In this document: one piece after another, positions 33,302 through 41,629 of the stretch
Layout: each line of letters opens with the position of its first letter
How positions within the stretch are numbered: the first letter of the stretch is position 1
NCBI GenBank assembly: GCA_964564675.1
Contig: CAZMBI010000012.1
Location: 1-64,000 of the forward strand
Length of the DNA: 64,000 nt
Reading direction: 5' to 3'
Source: CAZMBI01 sp964564675
Lineage (GTDB): Bacteria; Pseudomonadota; Alphaproteobacteria; Rickettsiales; UBA3002
Position numbers and translations under genes: made by a program
Notes under the pieces: generated by a model
What the model was told of the DNA's origin: nothing
Seen by the model: only the letters and a program-made list of their open reading frames with translations
The model's database searches: none

Positions 33302-34407
33302 GGCAGAAACGCTCCCAGAAAAGCGGCGGGATGGCGGGCATGGCGGATCACCGCCCAGGCCTCGGCGATACCGCCTTCATCCTGCAAAAAGGCCACCATG
33401 CGATCAGCGTCAACGGCAGCGAACCAATGCGTGAAGATCGCCGGAAGCTTGTCCGGATGGCGTGATAATACGCGCAGGAAATGCCGGTCCATGGCCCGCG
33501 CCAGCGGACGGTAGGCGGGCCAAGGCTGCGGCGGCAGCGCATGTTGCGCCGCAATATAACGCGCCAGCGCCTGCGTTTGGCGCAGCGTGTTAACAAACGC
33601 ATAACCGGTGCTCGGGCGCATCCATCCGGCGCGCGTACCGATCGGAAAGCCGTCCTGCATCTGTGGTCTGGGAAGACCGTTAAGGGGCAGACAGCCGCGC
33701 TCGGTTTCCATGACATGCCATTCCTCACCCGCGAGCGGGCGTAACAGATGTTGCATACTCTGCTCAAACCAGCGGTCATTGCCGTCCGGCGAGGCGGTCA
33801 GTTGCGTCGGCTCAACCAGCGCCCGCTGCGGAGAAAACGGAATCAGATAACCGAAGCCGCAGGCACCCGCCGGCTGCGGTAGGGTAAAATCCATCAGCCT
33901 GACGCAGGACGTATCGAACGCCGGGCGGTCAGTTTCCACCACCCATCCCTGAAACTGTTGAAACAGGCTTGCCGCGGACATATCCGGCGGCAGCGCGTTG
34001 ATAACCATCCGCCCGCGATAGCATACCCCAGGCGTATATACCGCCTCCGGCGTGACCCGCTCGCACGGGCTGGATAAAACTACCCGTTCACCCAGTGCGG
34101 CGAGCACCTGCGCATACCAGTCCGCACTGCGTATAACATAATAATGATAGCGCCCGCCATGTGCCGTGGCGTGCTCATATGCGGTTTCCGCCCGCCAGCA
34201 CGCAAAGCGCGCGCTGACCGACTCGGCAAATGGCAGCGGCGCCTCCTGCGGCCACCAGAAACTCCAGTGGCGGTCCTGTGTATAATGGGAGCGCTTTTCG
34301 ATCACGCGCAACGAAAGCCCGGGCGCCTCAGCCTGCAGAAACCAGGCCAGCGCCAGACCGGCCAGCCCGCCCCCGGCGATGATGACATCATCGGGCGCGC
34401 CAATCAT
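33298..34407 (-). CDS. crtY: Lycopene beta-cyclase CrtY
   Basis: 369-residue flavoprotein that closes both ends of lycopene to give beta-carotene. N-terminal dinucleotide motif VIIAGGGLAGLALAWFL, then RHWSFWWPQ, CVRLMDFTLPQP, GFGYLIPFSPQRALVEPTQL, ERGCLPL and the C-terminal PSTGYAFVNTLRQTQALA. The order matches bacterial CrtY-type cyclases, not the CrtL type. It overlaps crtB and blh by 4 bases on each side, so the three are translationally coupled. Confidence 0.93.
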   Translation of the reverse strand: MIGAPDDVIIAGGGLAGLALAWFLQAEAPGLSLRVIEKRSHYTQDRHWSFWWPQEAPLPFAESVSARFACWRAETAYEHATAHGGRYHYYVIRSADWYAQVLAALGERVVLSSPCERVTPEAVYTPGVCYRGRMVINALPPDMSAASLFQQFQGWVVETDRPAFDTSCVRLMDFTLPQPAGACGFGYLIPFSPQRALVEPTQLTASPDGNDRWFEQSMQHLLRPLAGEEWHVMETERGCLPLNGLPRPQMQDGFPIGTRAGWMRPSTGYAFVNTLRQTQALARYIAAQHALPPQPWPAYRPLARAMDRHFLRVLSRHPDKLPAIFTHWFAAVDADRMVAFLQDEGGIAEAWAVIRHARHPAAFLGAFLP

Positions 34408-35204
34408 GGCCCGGTATGGGTTAGCGGCAACCCCTCCAGCCCTTTATGCAGAGCAGCATCATGCGCGCCGGCAGACGACCCGCGCAGGCAGGACGCAAGC
34501 GCCATCACGGTCAGCCAGGCTTTGCGTGGGCGCGAGATAACCATACGCTCGCGGGCGGCGCGCTCGGGCTGCTGACGGATGGCGCGGCCAATATCACGGT
34601 AAACATAGGCCGCCGTCATAATCGCCGGCCGCACCGCACGCGGCAGATCGTCAATCCCGGCCATGCCGCTGGCATAATAATGTTGCGCCAGGGCGACCAG
34701 ATCGCTCTGGCTGTCGCCCGGCGGCAGGTAATCACGCCCGGCGGCGATATCTTCGTGGCGGTCACGGGCAATATTGACCAGTTGCATGGCAATTCCCATA
34801 TCAATCGCGCGATACAGGCTAGCCGGCCGGCGGCAACCCAGCACGTGGCTCATCATCAGGCCCACCGTGCCGGCCACGCCGTAACAAAAGCGCAGCATGT
34901 CGCGGCGATCGGCACAGCGCACCGGCGCGCGATCGGCCAGCAGGGCGTGCAAAAACGCGGTAGGCACGCTGTGCGGAATAGCATACGCCGCGCACAGGCG
35001 GGCCAGATCGCCGGTTCCTGCCTGCAGCTCGCTTAACGCGTTTTCCACCTCGTGCGGGGCGTCGCGCTCGTCGATGGCGTCATCCATCTGCCGGCAATAG
35101 GCATAAAGCGTGGCCACATCTTCCAGCCGGTGGCGCGGCAGCAGGCACCCCGCCCAATAAAAGCTTTTGCTTTTAGCTTTCAATGTAGCAACGGCATCGT
35201 TCAT
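34404..35204 (-). CDS. crtB: Phytoene synthase CrtB
   Basis: 266 residues. Joins two geranylgeranyl diphosphates head to head. First Asp-rich motif YCRQMDDAIDERD, second region LVNIARDRHEDIAAGRDYLP (the DxxxD pair), and GVAGTVGLMMSHVLGC. It is slightly short (most are about 290-310 residues). It overlaps crtI and crtY by 4 bases each. Confidence 0.93.
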   Translation of the reverse strand: MNDAVATLKAKSKSFYWAGCLLPRHRLEDVATLYAYCRQMDDAIDERDAPHEVENALSELQAGTGDLARLCAAYAIPHSVPTAFLHALLADRAPVRCADRRDMLRFCYGVAGTVGLMMSHVLGCRRPASLYRAIDMGIAMQLVNIARDRHEDIAAGRDYLPPGDSQSDLVALAQHYYASGMAGIDDLPRAVRPAIMTAAYVYRDIGRAIRQQPERAARERMVISRPRKAWLTVMALASCLRGSSAGAHDAALHKGLEGLPLTHTGP

Positions 35205-36664
35205 GCCAGTAATCTATCGAGCACCTTGGCGGAGTTGAGCGTCCCCGGCAGGCCGGCACCCGGATGCACGCCCGCGCCCACCAGATGCAGGTTATGGAAA
35301 TATCCGTCCTGATTATGGTAGCGGGCCCAGGCGGATTGCGTCAATGTCGGCTGCAGGCTGAAGCCGGCGCCGCGCGTACTGTGCAGGGTGTTGGCAAAAT
35401 AAGGCGGGCTGATATGCCGCTGCAGGTTACACGCCTGTTGCAGGCCGGGCAGGACGGTCGCATCCAGATGCGCCATCACCCGCCGGGCTTCGCCGTCATA
35501 ATCAGCCGCCGGGGTGTTTTTCGCCGGCATCGGCGGCAGGGGCGCCAGCACGTAAAAAAGATCCATATCGGCCGGCGCTGCCTGCGGGTCGGTCGCAGCC
35601 GGGCGGTGGAGATAATAACAGATACCTTGCGGGTTCTGCCGATGCCTGAACAGGTCGGCAAGCACCGCATCATAATCGTCACTCAAGCCGATCGTATGAT
35701 GCGCGATCGTGTCATAACGGCGATCGGTGGCAAAATAAATGACGAGCAACCCCATTGACAGGGAATGAAACCGCGTGCGCAGGCGCGTAAACAGTGACTG
35801 GGCGGAAGCCGGCAACAGCTCCTGATACAGGGTGACCGGATCGCCGTTATAGACTACCCGGTCGCAGGCATACTGCATACCGTCAGCGCAGCGCACGCCC
35901 TGCAGCGTATGATCCTGCCAGTCGAAACCTATCACCTGCGTGTCGTAGCGTATGGTAACGCCTTCTTCCTCGGCCAGCCTCAGCAAGGCCTCAAGCAGCG
36001 CCGCCGTGCCGCCGATGGCATAATGCACGCCGTAGCGCTGCTCAAGTATATGAATCAGAAAATAAATGGCGCTGGCCTGTTTGGGATTGCCGCCGAGCAA
36101 CAGCGGCGGGGTGGCCAGCATCCGGCGCAGCCTGGGGTTTCGGATATGCCGGGAGATCAGGGCATAGACACTGCGATAGCCCTGGTGGCGTATCATTTGC
36201 GGCAGATAGGCCAGCATGGTCGACAGCCGGTCAAACGGCTGGTCGGCCAGCTGCTCATAGCCCAGCGCGAACAATTCCTCGGCCTTGTCATATAAGGTGC
36301 GGTAACCATCTACTTCTTCTGGAAAATGTGTGGCCAGCTGTTCCAGGAAAAACGCGCGCGGGCCATAATCGCAGGTCATGCCATCATCGAATTGGTAGCG
36401 ATACCATACCGGATCAAGGGCGCGCAATTCGACATAATCGGCCAGCCGTTTGCCGAACAGGGTAAACAATTCGGAGAATAAATAGGGCGCGGTAATCACC
36501 GTCGGCCCGGCGTCAAAGCGATGCCCGTCAAACGTGAAGGCGCGCGCCCGGCCGCCGGCATCCGGGCAGGACTCCAGCACGGTCACCTCGGCTCCGCGGG
36601 CGCGCAGACGCAGGGCGGCAGCAATACCGCCCATGCCGGCGCCTATGACAATGGCATGTGGCAT
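35201..36664 (-). CDS. crtI: Phytoene desaturase CrtI
   Basis: 487-residue FAD enzyme converting phytoene to lycopene by four desaturations. N-terminal FAD motif AIVIGAGMGGIAAALRLRAR, GGRARAFTFDGHRFDAGPTV, central INIL-type strands, and the C-terminal carotenoid desaturase signature NLHLVGAGVHPGAGLPGTLN. It produces the substrate for CrtY. Its start lies inside the 3' end of crtE (22-base overlap). Confidence 0.95.
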   Translation of the reverse strand: MPHAIVIGAGMGGIAAALRLRARGAEVTVLESCPDAGGRARAFTFDGHRFDAGPTVITAPYLFSELFTLFGKRLADYVELRALDPVWYRYQFDDGMTCDYGPRAFFLEQLATHFPEEVDGYRTLYDKAEELFALGYEQLADQPFDRLSTMLAYLPQMIRHQGYRSVYALISRHIRNPRLRRMLATPPLLLGGNPKQASAIYFLIHILEQRYGVHYAIGGTAALLEALLRLAEEEGVTIRYDTQVIGFDWQDHTLQGVRCADGMQYACDRVVYNGDPVTLYQELLPASAQSLFTRLRTRFHSLSMGLLVIYFATDRRYDTIAHHTIGLSDDYDAVLADLFRHRQNPQGICYYLHRPAATDPQAAPADMDLFYVLAPLPPMPAKNTPAADYDGEARRVMAHLDATVLPGLQQACNLQRHISPPYFANTLHSTRGAGFSLQPTLTQSAWARYHNQDGYFHNLHLVGAGVHPGAGLPGTLNSAKVLDRLLA

Positions 36665-37722
36665 GTGATATCAATCGCGCGCGCACTCGCCGCCGAGGCG
36701 CGCGGCTGGCCGGGCTGCAGGCGCGCCATGGTCCAGTGCAGCAGCCGGATCAGCGCCGGCGGCCAGTCCCTCACCGCGTGGGCGGCGGACTGGTGCATGG
36801 TCTCCGCCCAGCGCCCGGTTTCCTCCACCACATGCGCTGTACCTAAAGCGGACTGCCAGGTCTGAACGTCTGACTCGGTTTTGTGGCGGTCCTGCAGGAA
36901 TGTACGCAAACCGGTGATCTCCAGCGGACGGGCATGATGCAGCCAGCGGATCATCGGTGCCGTCAGCCGCCCCTGCCACAAATCGGCAAGACGTTCGCGG
37001 CCCGCTTTGCCGCCTGTGATATCGGCCAGATCGTCATATATCTGATACGCCACGCCGAGCCTGGCAAAGGCGTCGCCGGCTTCCTCGCACAACCCTGGGC
37101 CGGCATCGCTCAGCAGCAGCGCCACTTCCACCGGCAGGGCGAACAGAGTACCCGATTTAGCGCGCGCCATGGCTTCATAATGTGATTGCAGTAAAGCGGG
37201 CTCGTCTACCGCATGCGCCAGCTGCGCCTCCCCCGCCTGGCCCTGAATCAGGCGTCTGGTGGACTGGCTGATATGCGCGCTCAGACGGCCGGCGAAACGC
37301 ATGTGCACCTGCGCCGCCTCCGCCATGGCGGCGGCCAGCAAATCATCCCCGAGCAATAAGGCCGTATCGTCGCCGTAGCGCAGCCAGACCGTTTCCTGAC
37401 CGCGCCGCTCACGGTCGCGGTCCATTATGTCGTCATGCACCAGCGAGGCCAGGTGCAACAGTTCGATGGCGGTGGCCGCATGGACCGCATCCGCCTCCGG
37501 CACCGACAGGCCATGGCAGGCATAAAGCGTCAGCACAGCCCGCAACTGCTTGCCGCCGGTATTCAGATGATACCGCGCCGCGTCGGCCAGCGCGGACGAT
37601 TCACGCACCGTGTGCGCCAGGCGCTGATCAACCAGTTCTTGCCACCGCATCACCGATAGCGACGATTCATCCGCTAAATCGGGGCGGGGATGACTATTCT
37701 CCGCATTAGGCATGGTATTCAT
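36643..37722 (-). CDS. crtE: Geranylgeranyl diphosphate synthase CrtE (polyprenyl synthetase family)
   Basis: 359 residues. First Asp-rich motif LVHDDIMDRDRERRG and second YQIYDDLADITGGKAGRERL, with GGKQLRAVLTLYAC. It supplies C20 precursor to CrtB; product length is inferred from the crt context. The C-terminal tail of about 25 residues (ARLQPGQPRASAASARAIDI) has no family similarity that I can see. ATG 37722 is used; ATG 37713 is an alternative. It follows the rhodopsin gene after a 60-base spacer holding a GC-rich hairpin. Confidence 0.9.
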   Translation of the reverse strand: MNTMPNAENSHPRPDLADESSLSVMRWQELVDQRLAHTVRESSALADAARYHLNTGGKQLRAVLTLYACHGLSVPEADAVHAATAIELLHLASLVHDDIMDRDRERRGQETVWLRYGDDTALLLGDDLLAAAMAEAAQVHMRFAGRLSAHISQSTRRLIQGQAGEAQLAHAVDEPALLQSHYEAMARAKSGTLFALPVEVALLLSDAGPGLCEEAGDAFARLGVAYQIYDDLADITGGKAGRERLADLWQGRLTAPMIRWLHHARPLEITGLRTFLQDRHKTESDVQTWQSALGTAHVVEETGRWAETMHQSAAHAVRDWPPALIRLLHWTMARLQPGQPRASAASARAIDITCHMPLS

Positions 37723-37741
37723 GGTCGGCTCCCGTTCCTGC

Positions 37742-37764
37742 CGCCGGGCGACAACCGCCCGGCG
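37742..37764 (-). promoter_or_regulatory. GC-rich hairpin between rhodopsin gene and crtE
   Basis: CGCCGGGCG (37742-37750) and CGCCCGGCG (37756-37764) form a perfect 9-bp stem with a 5-base loop. On the minus strand it lies 18 bases after the rhodopsin stop and about 20 before the crtE start. It lacks a T-run, so it is not a standard terminator. It could protect the 3' end of rhodopsin mRNA or attenuate reading into crtE, which would suit a much higher need for opsin than for biosynthetic enzymes. Confidence 0.55.
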
Positions 37765-37782
37765 ACAGGCAAATGGGTCTTG

Positions 37783-38538
37783 TTAGGCTTTATAGCCTTC
37801 CGCTTCCGACTTGCGGCGTGCGATATTAAAGATAAGCACACCGAATACCGCTTTGGCAACGATATCCGCAATCGAATAGCCAATCTGCAGCGGCACACTG
37901 GCAGCGCCTTCCGTGCTCAAACCGAGCACCGGCAGGATGTAGACGATCGGATAAAACAACCAGGCGACAATGGTCATATAGCACGCGCCGCGTACCAGGC
38001 CCTTGGCTTCGCCGGGCTGTTGGTCGATCGAGGCACGCAATCCGAAAAATAGTTGATAGACGATGTAGACGAACGGGATCATCGACAGCACCCACCACAG
38101 CATCCGGTCATCCATATTGCCGGAGACTTCACCGGGATAACCCAACGCAATCATAACGGCAGCCGCCAGCCCCAGATTGACCGCACGGCGGCTGGTTTCC
38201 TCGCGGGAAAGCTTCATCACCAGGATCAGCTCAACCATCAGCAGGGGAACCGTTAACAGCCAGTCGACATAGCGGTAGGCTTCATTAAACTGCTTACCGG
38301 TGGCGCGCGCCACATCGCCGTCGACCGTGAACGCGTCACTGAAGGAATGAAAGATTTGCCAGTAATGATACGCTGCAATCAGCGTCACCAGCCCGGTGAT
38401 AACCACCGCCATATGATAGGTCGGTGAAATCGTGCGCAGGTTCAACCAGAAAAACAGCGTGGCGGCAAACATTACGGCCACGGTGAACGAAAAGAAGTTA
38501 AAGATAATGTTGTAATCCTGTATCGGAATCGTTTCCAT
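37783..38538 (-). CDS. Light-driven proton-pumping rhodopsin (xanthorhodopsin-like)
   Basis: 251-residue, seven-helix microbial rhodopsin. The retinal Schiff-base Lys229 is in ADIVAKAVFGVLIF, with counterion partner Asp225. Helix C RYVDWLLTVPLLMVEL gives the pump triad Asp92-Thr96-Glu103 (DTE), meaning outward proton transport. Leu100, at the proteorhodopsin-105 position, predicts green absorption. His58 in YHYWQIF matches the proteorhodopsin His75. EAYRYVDWLLTVPLLMVEL and ALGYPGEVSG align best with the xanthorhodopsin clade. Residue 149 in LWWVLSMIPF is Trp where antenna-binding members have Gly, so a carotenoid antenna is unlikely. ATG 38538 sits behind GAGGT; a GTG lies six bases upstream. 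Confidence 0.95.
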   Translation of the reverse strand: METIPIQDYNIIFNFFSFTVAVMFAATLFFWLNLRTISPTYHMAVVITGLVTLIAAYHYWQIFHSFSDAFTVDGDVARATGKQFNEAYRYVDWLLTVPLLMVELILVMKLSREETSRRAVNLGLAAAVMIALGYPGEVSGNMDDRMLWWVLSMIPFVYIVYQLFFGLRASIDQQPGEAKGLVRGACYMTIVAWLFYPIVYILPVLGLSTEGAASVPLQIGYSIADIVAKAVFGVLIFNIARRKSEAEGYKA

Positions 38539-38852
38539 AAGCACCTCAAAGTGTTAATTGACACATCGTTTGCAATACAATTTATGCATTGCGTACCGAT
38601 CATAGCTACAGGCTTTTGTGATAATCGGTCAATAGGCACTACCGCAATTACCGCCGATATTTAAAATTGTTTCAATTTCACACGGCAGACTGTTGCTATA
38701 TCGCAAACATCGTGACGCTACGGCAACGCTTATCAGGGAGCGATGGGGAAAACACCGGTGGCCATCAACGCGCCGTTAATATACGCGGCCCGGCATTGAC
38801 ATAGCCGCGGTCTGCAGGCACGCACATACCCAGTCAGAGGAGAAAATATGCC
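38539..38852. promoter_or_regulatory. Divergent intergenic region between rhodopsin and exchanger genes
   Basis: 314 bases without a gene, AT-rich near the rhodopsin side. On the minus strand TTGACC (38627-38632) lies 18 bases from TAGCTA (38603-38608), a weak sigma-70-like pair placed about 65 bases before the rhodopsin start. Toward the plus strand the only clear element is AGAGGAGA (38836-38843), the ribosome site of the exchanger gene. No operator was identified. Confidence 0.35.
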
Positions 38853-39314
38853 ATGGCCGATTCCATCGCTTTAGCCCTTTGCCTGTTTCTGCTGGCGGCG
38901 ATTGTCATCGCCGTAGCCGGCACCCGCCTGGCGCAGTCGGCCGGCTTATCGCACACCCTGTTTGGCAGTGTGTTCACTGCCATTACCACGTCGCTGCCGG
39001 AATTGATCACGGTGCTGGCCGCCGTGCGGCGGCAGGCCTATACGCTGGCGGTGGGCGATATTATCGGCGGCAATACGTTTGACGTGCTGTTTCTAGCCTT
39101 TTCCGATCTTACCTATCGCCCGGGCTCCATCTATCACACACTGGAATCGTCGCATTTCTTCCTGGTGGCACTGACCATTGCCATGGTATCGGTATTACTG
39201 CTCGGTCTGTTGCGCCGCGAACGGCACGGGCTGGGCGGGATCGGCTTTGAAAGCATTGCCCTGCTGGTGTTATATACGGTGGGTATGGCCGTGTTGTGGC
39301 TGGCGCCGGCCTGA
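38853..39314 (+). CDS. Half-size sodium/calcium exchanger-family membrane protein
   Basis: 153 residues. GSVFTAITTSLPELITVLAA followed by VGDIIGGNTFDVLF is the alpha-2-type signature of Ca2+:cation antiporters, with the Glu and Asp/Asn that bind the ion. Five transmembrane helices are expected. Complete members have two such halves (about 320-360 residues); only the second is here. The strong ribosome site AGAGGAGA 9 bases before the ATG argues for a deliberate start. No first-half sequence is visible in the 314 bases upstream. It may dimerise, or be a remnant kept in frame. Confidence 0.7.
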   Translation: MADSIALALCLFLLAAIVIAVAGTRLAQSAGLSHTLFGSVFTAITTSLPELITVLAAVRRQAYTLAVGDIIGGNTFDVLFLAFSDLTYRPGSIYHTLESSHFFLVALTIAMVSVLLLGLLRRERHGLGGIGFESIALLVLYTVGMAVLWLAPA

Positions 39315-39363
39315 TGCACCGCTTCTGTGGGCTGTTAACACCAACCGCATGGAATCGTTGCTC

Positions 39364-39840
39364 TTAATTCCGCATTTCACACGTCACCTGGTTGCCGGAG
39401 CGGTTAAAATTGATCGCAACAAACGGCGCACGAAGCGCGATAAACAACCCGCGCCCGTTGAGGTTAAAGCTGTCGAAGGCCTTCGGGCGAAAGCGTTGCC
39501 AGTCAAACCCGTCCCCGTCATCCATAATCGATAATTCGCTAAAGCCGGCAGACTCCAGGCGCGTAATGCGCACCGCTTTGGCACGGTTTTCCGGTAAGGC
39601 CAGACGCCGCTGCAATTCGTCGTACAGCAAGCCGTTGCGCAATAATTGGCCCTTCAGCCTATAACCGATTTGTAAATTACCATGTTCGATCGCATTAAAC
39701 AGCAGCTCATAGATGGCGGTGCGCATCTCCTCAGGCTGCGCATATAAGCCGGCCAGCTGGCAGGTCATGGCATATACCTCTTCCGGCCGGGTGAGGCAAT
39801 AGGTTGCGCGATGGACGATGTGTAACTGTGTCGTGACCAT
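39364..39840 (-). CDS. RsbW-like ATP-binding protein (anti-sigma/serine kinase type)
   Basis: 158 residues with a GHKL ATPase fold: N box YELLFNAIEHGNLQIGYRLK, G1 box SIMDDGDGFDWQRF and G2 box NLNGRGLFIALRA. RsbW-type proteins phosphorylate a STAS antagonist and hold a sigma factor or other target. No sigma factor gene is adjacent, so the target is unknown. It follows the REC-PP2C phosphatase and STAS genes, completing a partner-switching set. ATG 39840 follows GGGAGGG. Confidence 0.8.
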   Translation of the reverse strand: MVTTQLHIVHRATYCLTRPEEVYAMTCQLAGLYAQPEEMRTAIYELLFNAIEHGNLQIGYRLKGQLLRNGLLYDELQRRLALPENRAKAVRITRLESAGFSELSIMDDGDGFDWQRFRPKAFDSFNLNGRGLFIALRAPFVAINFNRSGNQVTCEMRN

Positions 39841-39871
39841 AGGGTACCCTCCCAAACATTATTCTTGTCAT

Positions 39872-41032
39872 TCAAATGCGTTTACACACACACAACGTAA
39901 TATCATCCGACACCATTCCCCCCGTATGCTCTTCAAATCGCTGCAAAATACGATTCATAATGGTTTCGGCCGATGCCCCCACCTGGGGTTCAGCCAGGTC
40001 CATTAATTCCGATTCGGTCAGCAGCCTGCCGTTTGCATCCGGCGTTTCGATTATGGCATCGCTGTATAAAATCAGTGTTTCACCGGGCATGAACGACAGG
40101 CTGCCGGTGTCAAACCTATTCAGGCTGATGCCAAGCGGCAGGCCGCTGCCGTCGATCAGGCTGCTTTGCTGATTGCGGCGCAGGACAATGGGATGGGGCG
40201 CGCAGGCGCAGCTGTAAAACAGCGTATTACTGGACGCATCCACGATCCCGTAAAACATGGTGGCAAACTGGCCGCGCATCATGATGCGCAGCAATTTCTC
40301 ATTCAAATGCGAGAGGTATTCGCCCGGGCGCGCTTCCACTGATGAATATTCCTGAAGATAGGCCTGCAGACGAAACGCGTTCAACGCAGCGGCCACCCCA
40401 TGGCCCGAAAAATCCACCATCCACAACGCGGTCTGCTGCGGGAAGAGCACTTTCATCCCCCAGAAATCGCCGCCGATCTCCGAAGACGGTTTAAAATAAG
40501 ACGCCACATCCAGCTGGCGCTCTTGCAGGGCCTTCATTTCCGAGGGCTGCGGCAAAATCCCTTCCTGCAACTGCCGAGCGCTTTCCAACTCGCTTTCGAT
40601 ACGCTCCTTATATTGACGTAGGCTTTTGAGATAGGTGCGGTTTTGCAGATGCACCTTAACCCGGGCATGGACTTCATCGGGATAAACCGGTTTGGTAATA
40701 AAATCGGTTGCTCCGTGCTGAAAGGCCTTAACGCGGGCTTCCGGCTCGTTAAGCCCGGTCTGGATCAGAATCGGCAAGTCACTGTAGTGCGGATGGCTGC
40801 GAATCTGTTCGCAACAGGCATAGCCATCCATTTCGGGCATCATGATATCGAGAATGACGATCTCCGGTTTAACCTCCTCGATTTTTTGTAGCGCCTCATG
40901 GCCATTACACGCAGTATACAAGTTCTGAAACTGATGCTTTTTTAAGCTTTCGGTAATGGTCGCTAAATTAAGCTCATTATCATCAACAACCAGAATCGGC
41001 AGGTGATAAATCGGCAGGCTTAACGGCGTCAT
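39872..41032 (-). CDS. Response regulator with PP2C-type serine phosphatase output (RsbU-like)
   Basis: 386 residues. A receiver domain comes first (ILVVDDNELNLATITESL; phospho-acceptor Asp in IVILDIMMPEMDGY; Lys in FITKPVYPDEV), then a coiled-coil linker (RQYKERIESELESARQLQEG) and a SpoIIE/PP2C domain (GGDFWGMKVLF; MVDFSGHGVAAALNAFRLQA; DDITLCVCK) with metal-binding Asp residues. Phosphorylated REC would control dephosphorylation of the neighbouring STAS protein. Start ATG 41032 is chosen over a TTG nine codons upstream. Next genes upstream and downstream belong to the same module. Confidence 0.9.
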   Translation of the reverse strand: MTPLSLPIYHLPILVVDDNELNLATITESLKKHQFQNLYTACNGHEALQKIEEVKPEIVILDIMMPEMDGYACCEQIRSHPHYSDLPILIQTGLNEPEARVKAFQHGATDFITKPVYPDEVHARVKVHLQNRTYLKSLRQYKERIESELESARQLQEGILPQPSEMKALQERQLDVASYFKPSSEIGGDFWGMKVLFPQQTALWMVDFSGHGVAAALNAFRLQAYLQEYSSVEARPGEYLSHLNEKLLRIMMRGQFATMFYGIVDASSNTLFYSCACAPHPIVLRRNQQSSLIDGSGLPLGISLNRFDTGSLSFMPGETLILYSDAIIETPDANGRLLTESELMDLAEPQVGASAETIMNRILQRFEEHTGGMVSDDITLCVCKRI

Positions 41033-41062
41033 AAATAATAGGCTCCCTTCCCGGCGCAACGC

Positions 41063-41365
41063 TCAGATAATGGTGAAGAAATTTTCAAACTGCGCCATGC
41101 TCAGCATCTTGGATACCTGCCCGCCGGCGCCGCGAATAGACACGCTCTTTTGACAGTCGCTGGCTTTTTCCTGGCTCAGCATCAGCATACCCAGCGCCGC
41201 CGAATCGATAAATTCCAGCCGGCTCATATCGAACAGGATACGGTGCTCTTTCCGGTTGGGGATATCGGCCAGCAAGTCGCGAATTAACATATTGTCGGTG
41301 AAAGTGAATTTGCCCTCCAGCTGGTAAACAAACTGGTCACCTTCCTCTTGCTTTCTCACCTGCAT
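41063..41365 (-). CDS. STAS-domain anti-sigma factor antagonist (RsbV-like)
   Basis: 100 residues, one STAS domain: FVYQLEGKFTFTDNMLIRDL, then RILFDMSRLEFIDSAALGML, whose Ser in IDSAALG is the expected phosphorylation site, then GGQVSKMLSMAQFENFF. When dephosphorylated by the PP2C partner it should bind and remove the RsbW-like protein. It is 30 bases upstream of the phosphatase gene on the same strand. Confidence 0.9.
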   Translation of the reverse strand: MQVRKQEEGDQFVYQLEGKFTFTDNMLIRDLLADIPNRKEHRILFDMSRLEFIDSAALGMLMLSQEKASDCQKSVSIRGAGGQVSKMLSMAQFENFFTII

Positions 41366-41374
41366 GATCGGCTC

Positions 41375-41629
41375 CTAGAATAAATAAATATCATCATCAT
41401 CGTTTCGGGCAGCGGCATCCAAACCGCTAGCCTGACTGCTATAATTAGGATATTTGTGCATTAAAATCGAGATATATCGCTGCTTGATTTCACCGAGCTT
41501 GATCACAGACTGGATGGTTTCCGCCATACGCACCAGTTTTCCTTCGTCGATCTGCTGGGAACTGCTGATCGACTGTTTCATAATGTCACTGTTGTACCGA
41601 TTTTGCACAATCGGCCCTTCCATCAGCAC
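41375..41629 (-). CDS. Hypothetical protein, in frame after an amber codon
   Basis: Up to 84 residues from GTG 41629, or 82 from ATG 41623, helical and polar: SSSQQIDEGKLVRMAETIQS, VIKLGEIKQRYISILMHKYP, ending with an acidic tail. It lies 9 bases upstream of the STAS gene. The codon just before it is the TAG ending the preceding small frame, and both share one reading frame. It may be a separate gene (AGGTG precedes ATG 41623) or the second part of an interrupted one. No family recognised. Confidence 0.5.
   Translation of the reverse strand: MLMEGPIVQNRYNSDIMKQSISSSQQIDEGKLVRMAETIQSVIKLGEIKQRYISILMHKYPNYSSQASGLDAAARNDDDDIYLF

Noticed and set aside
37783..38538. Sodium- or chloride-pumping rhodopsin
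   Set aside because: The helix C triad is Asp-Thr-Glu, not NDQ or NTQ, so a proton pump is the direct reading.
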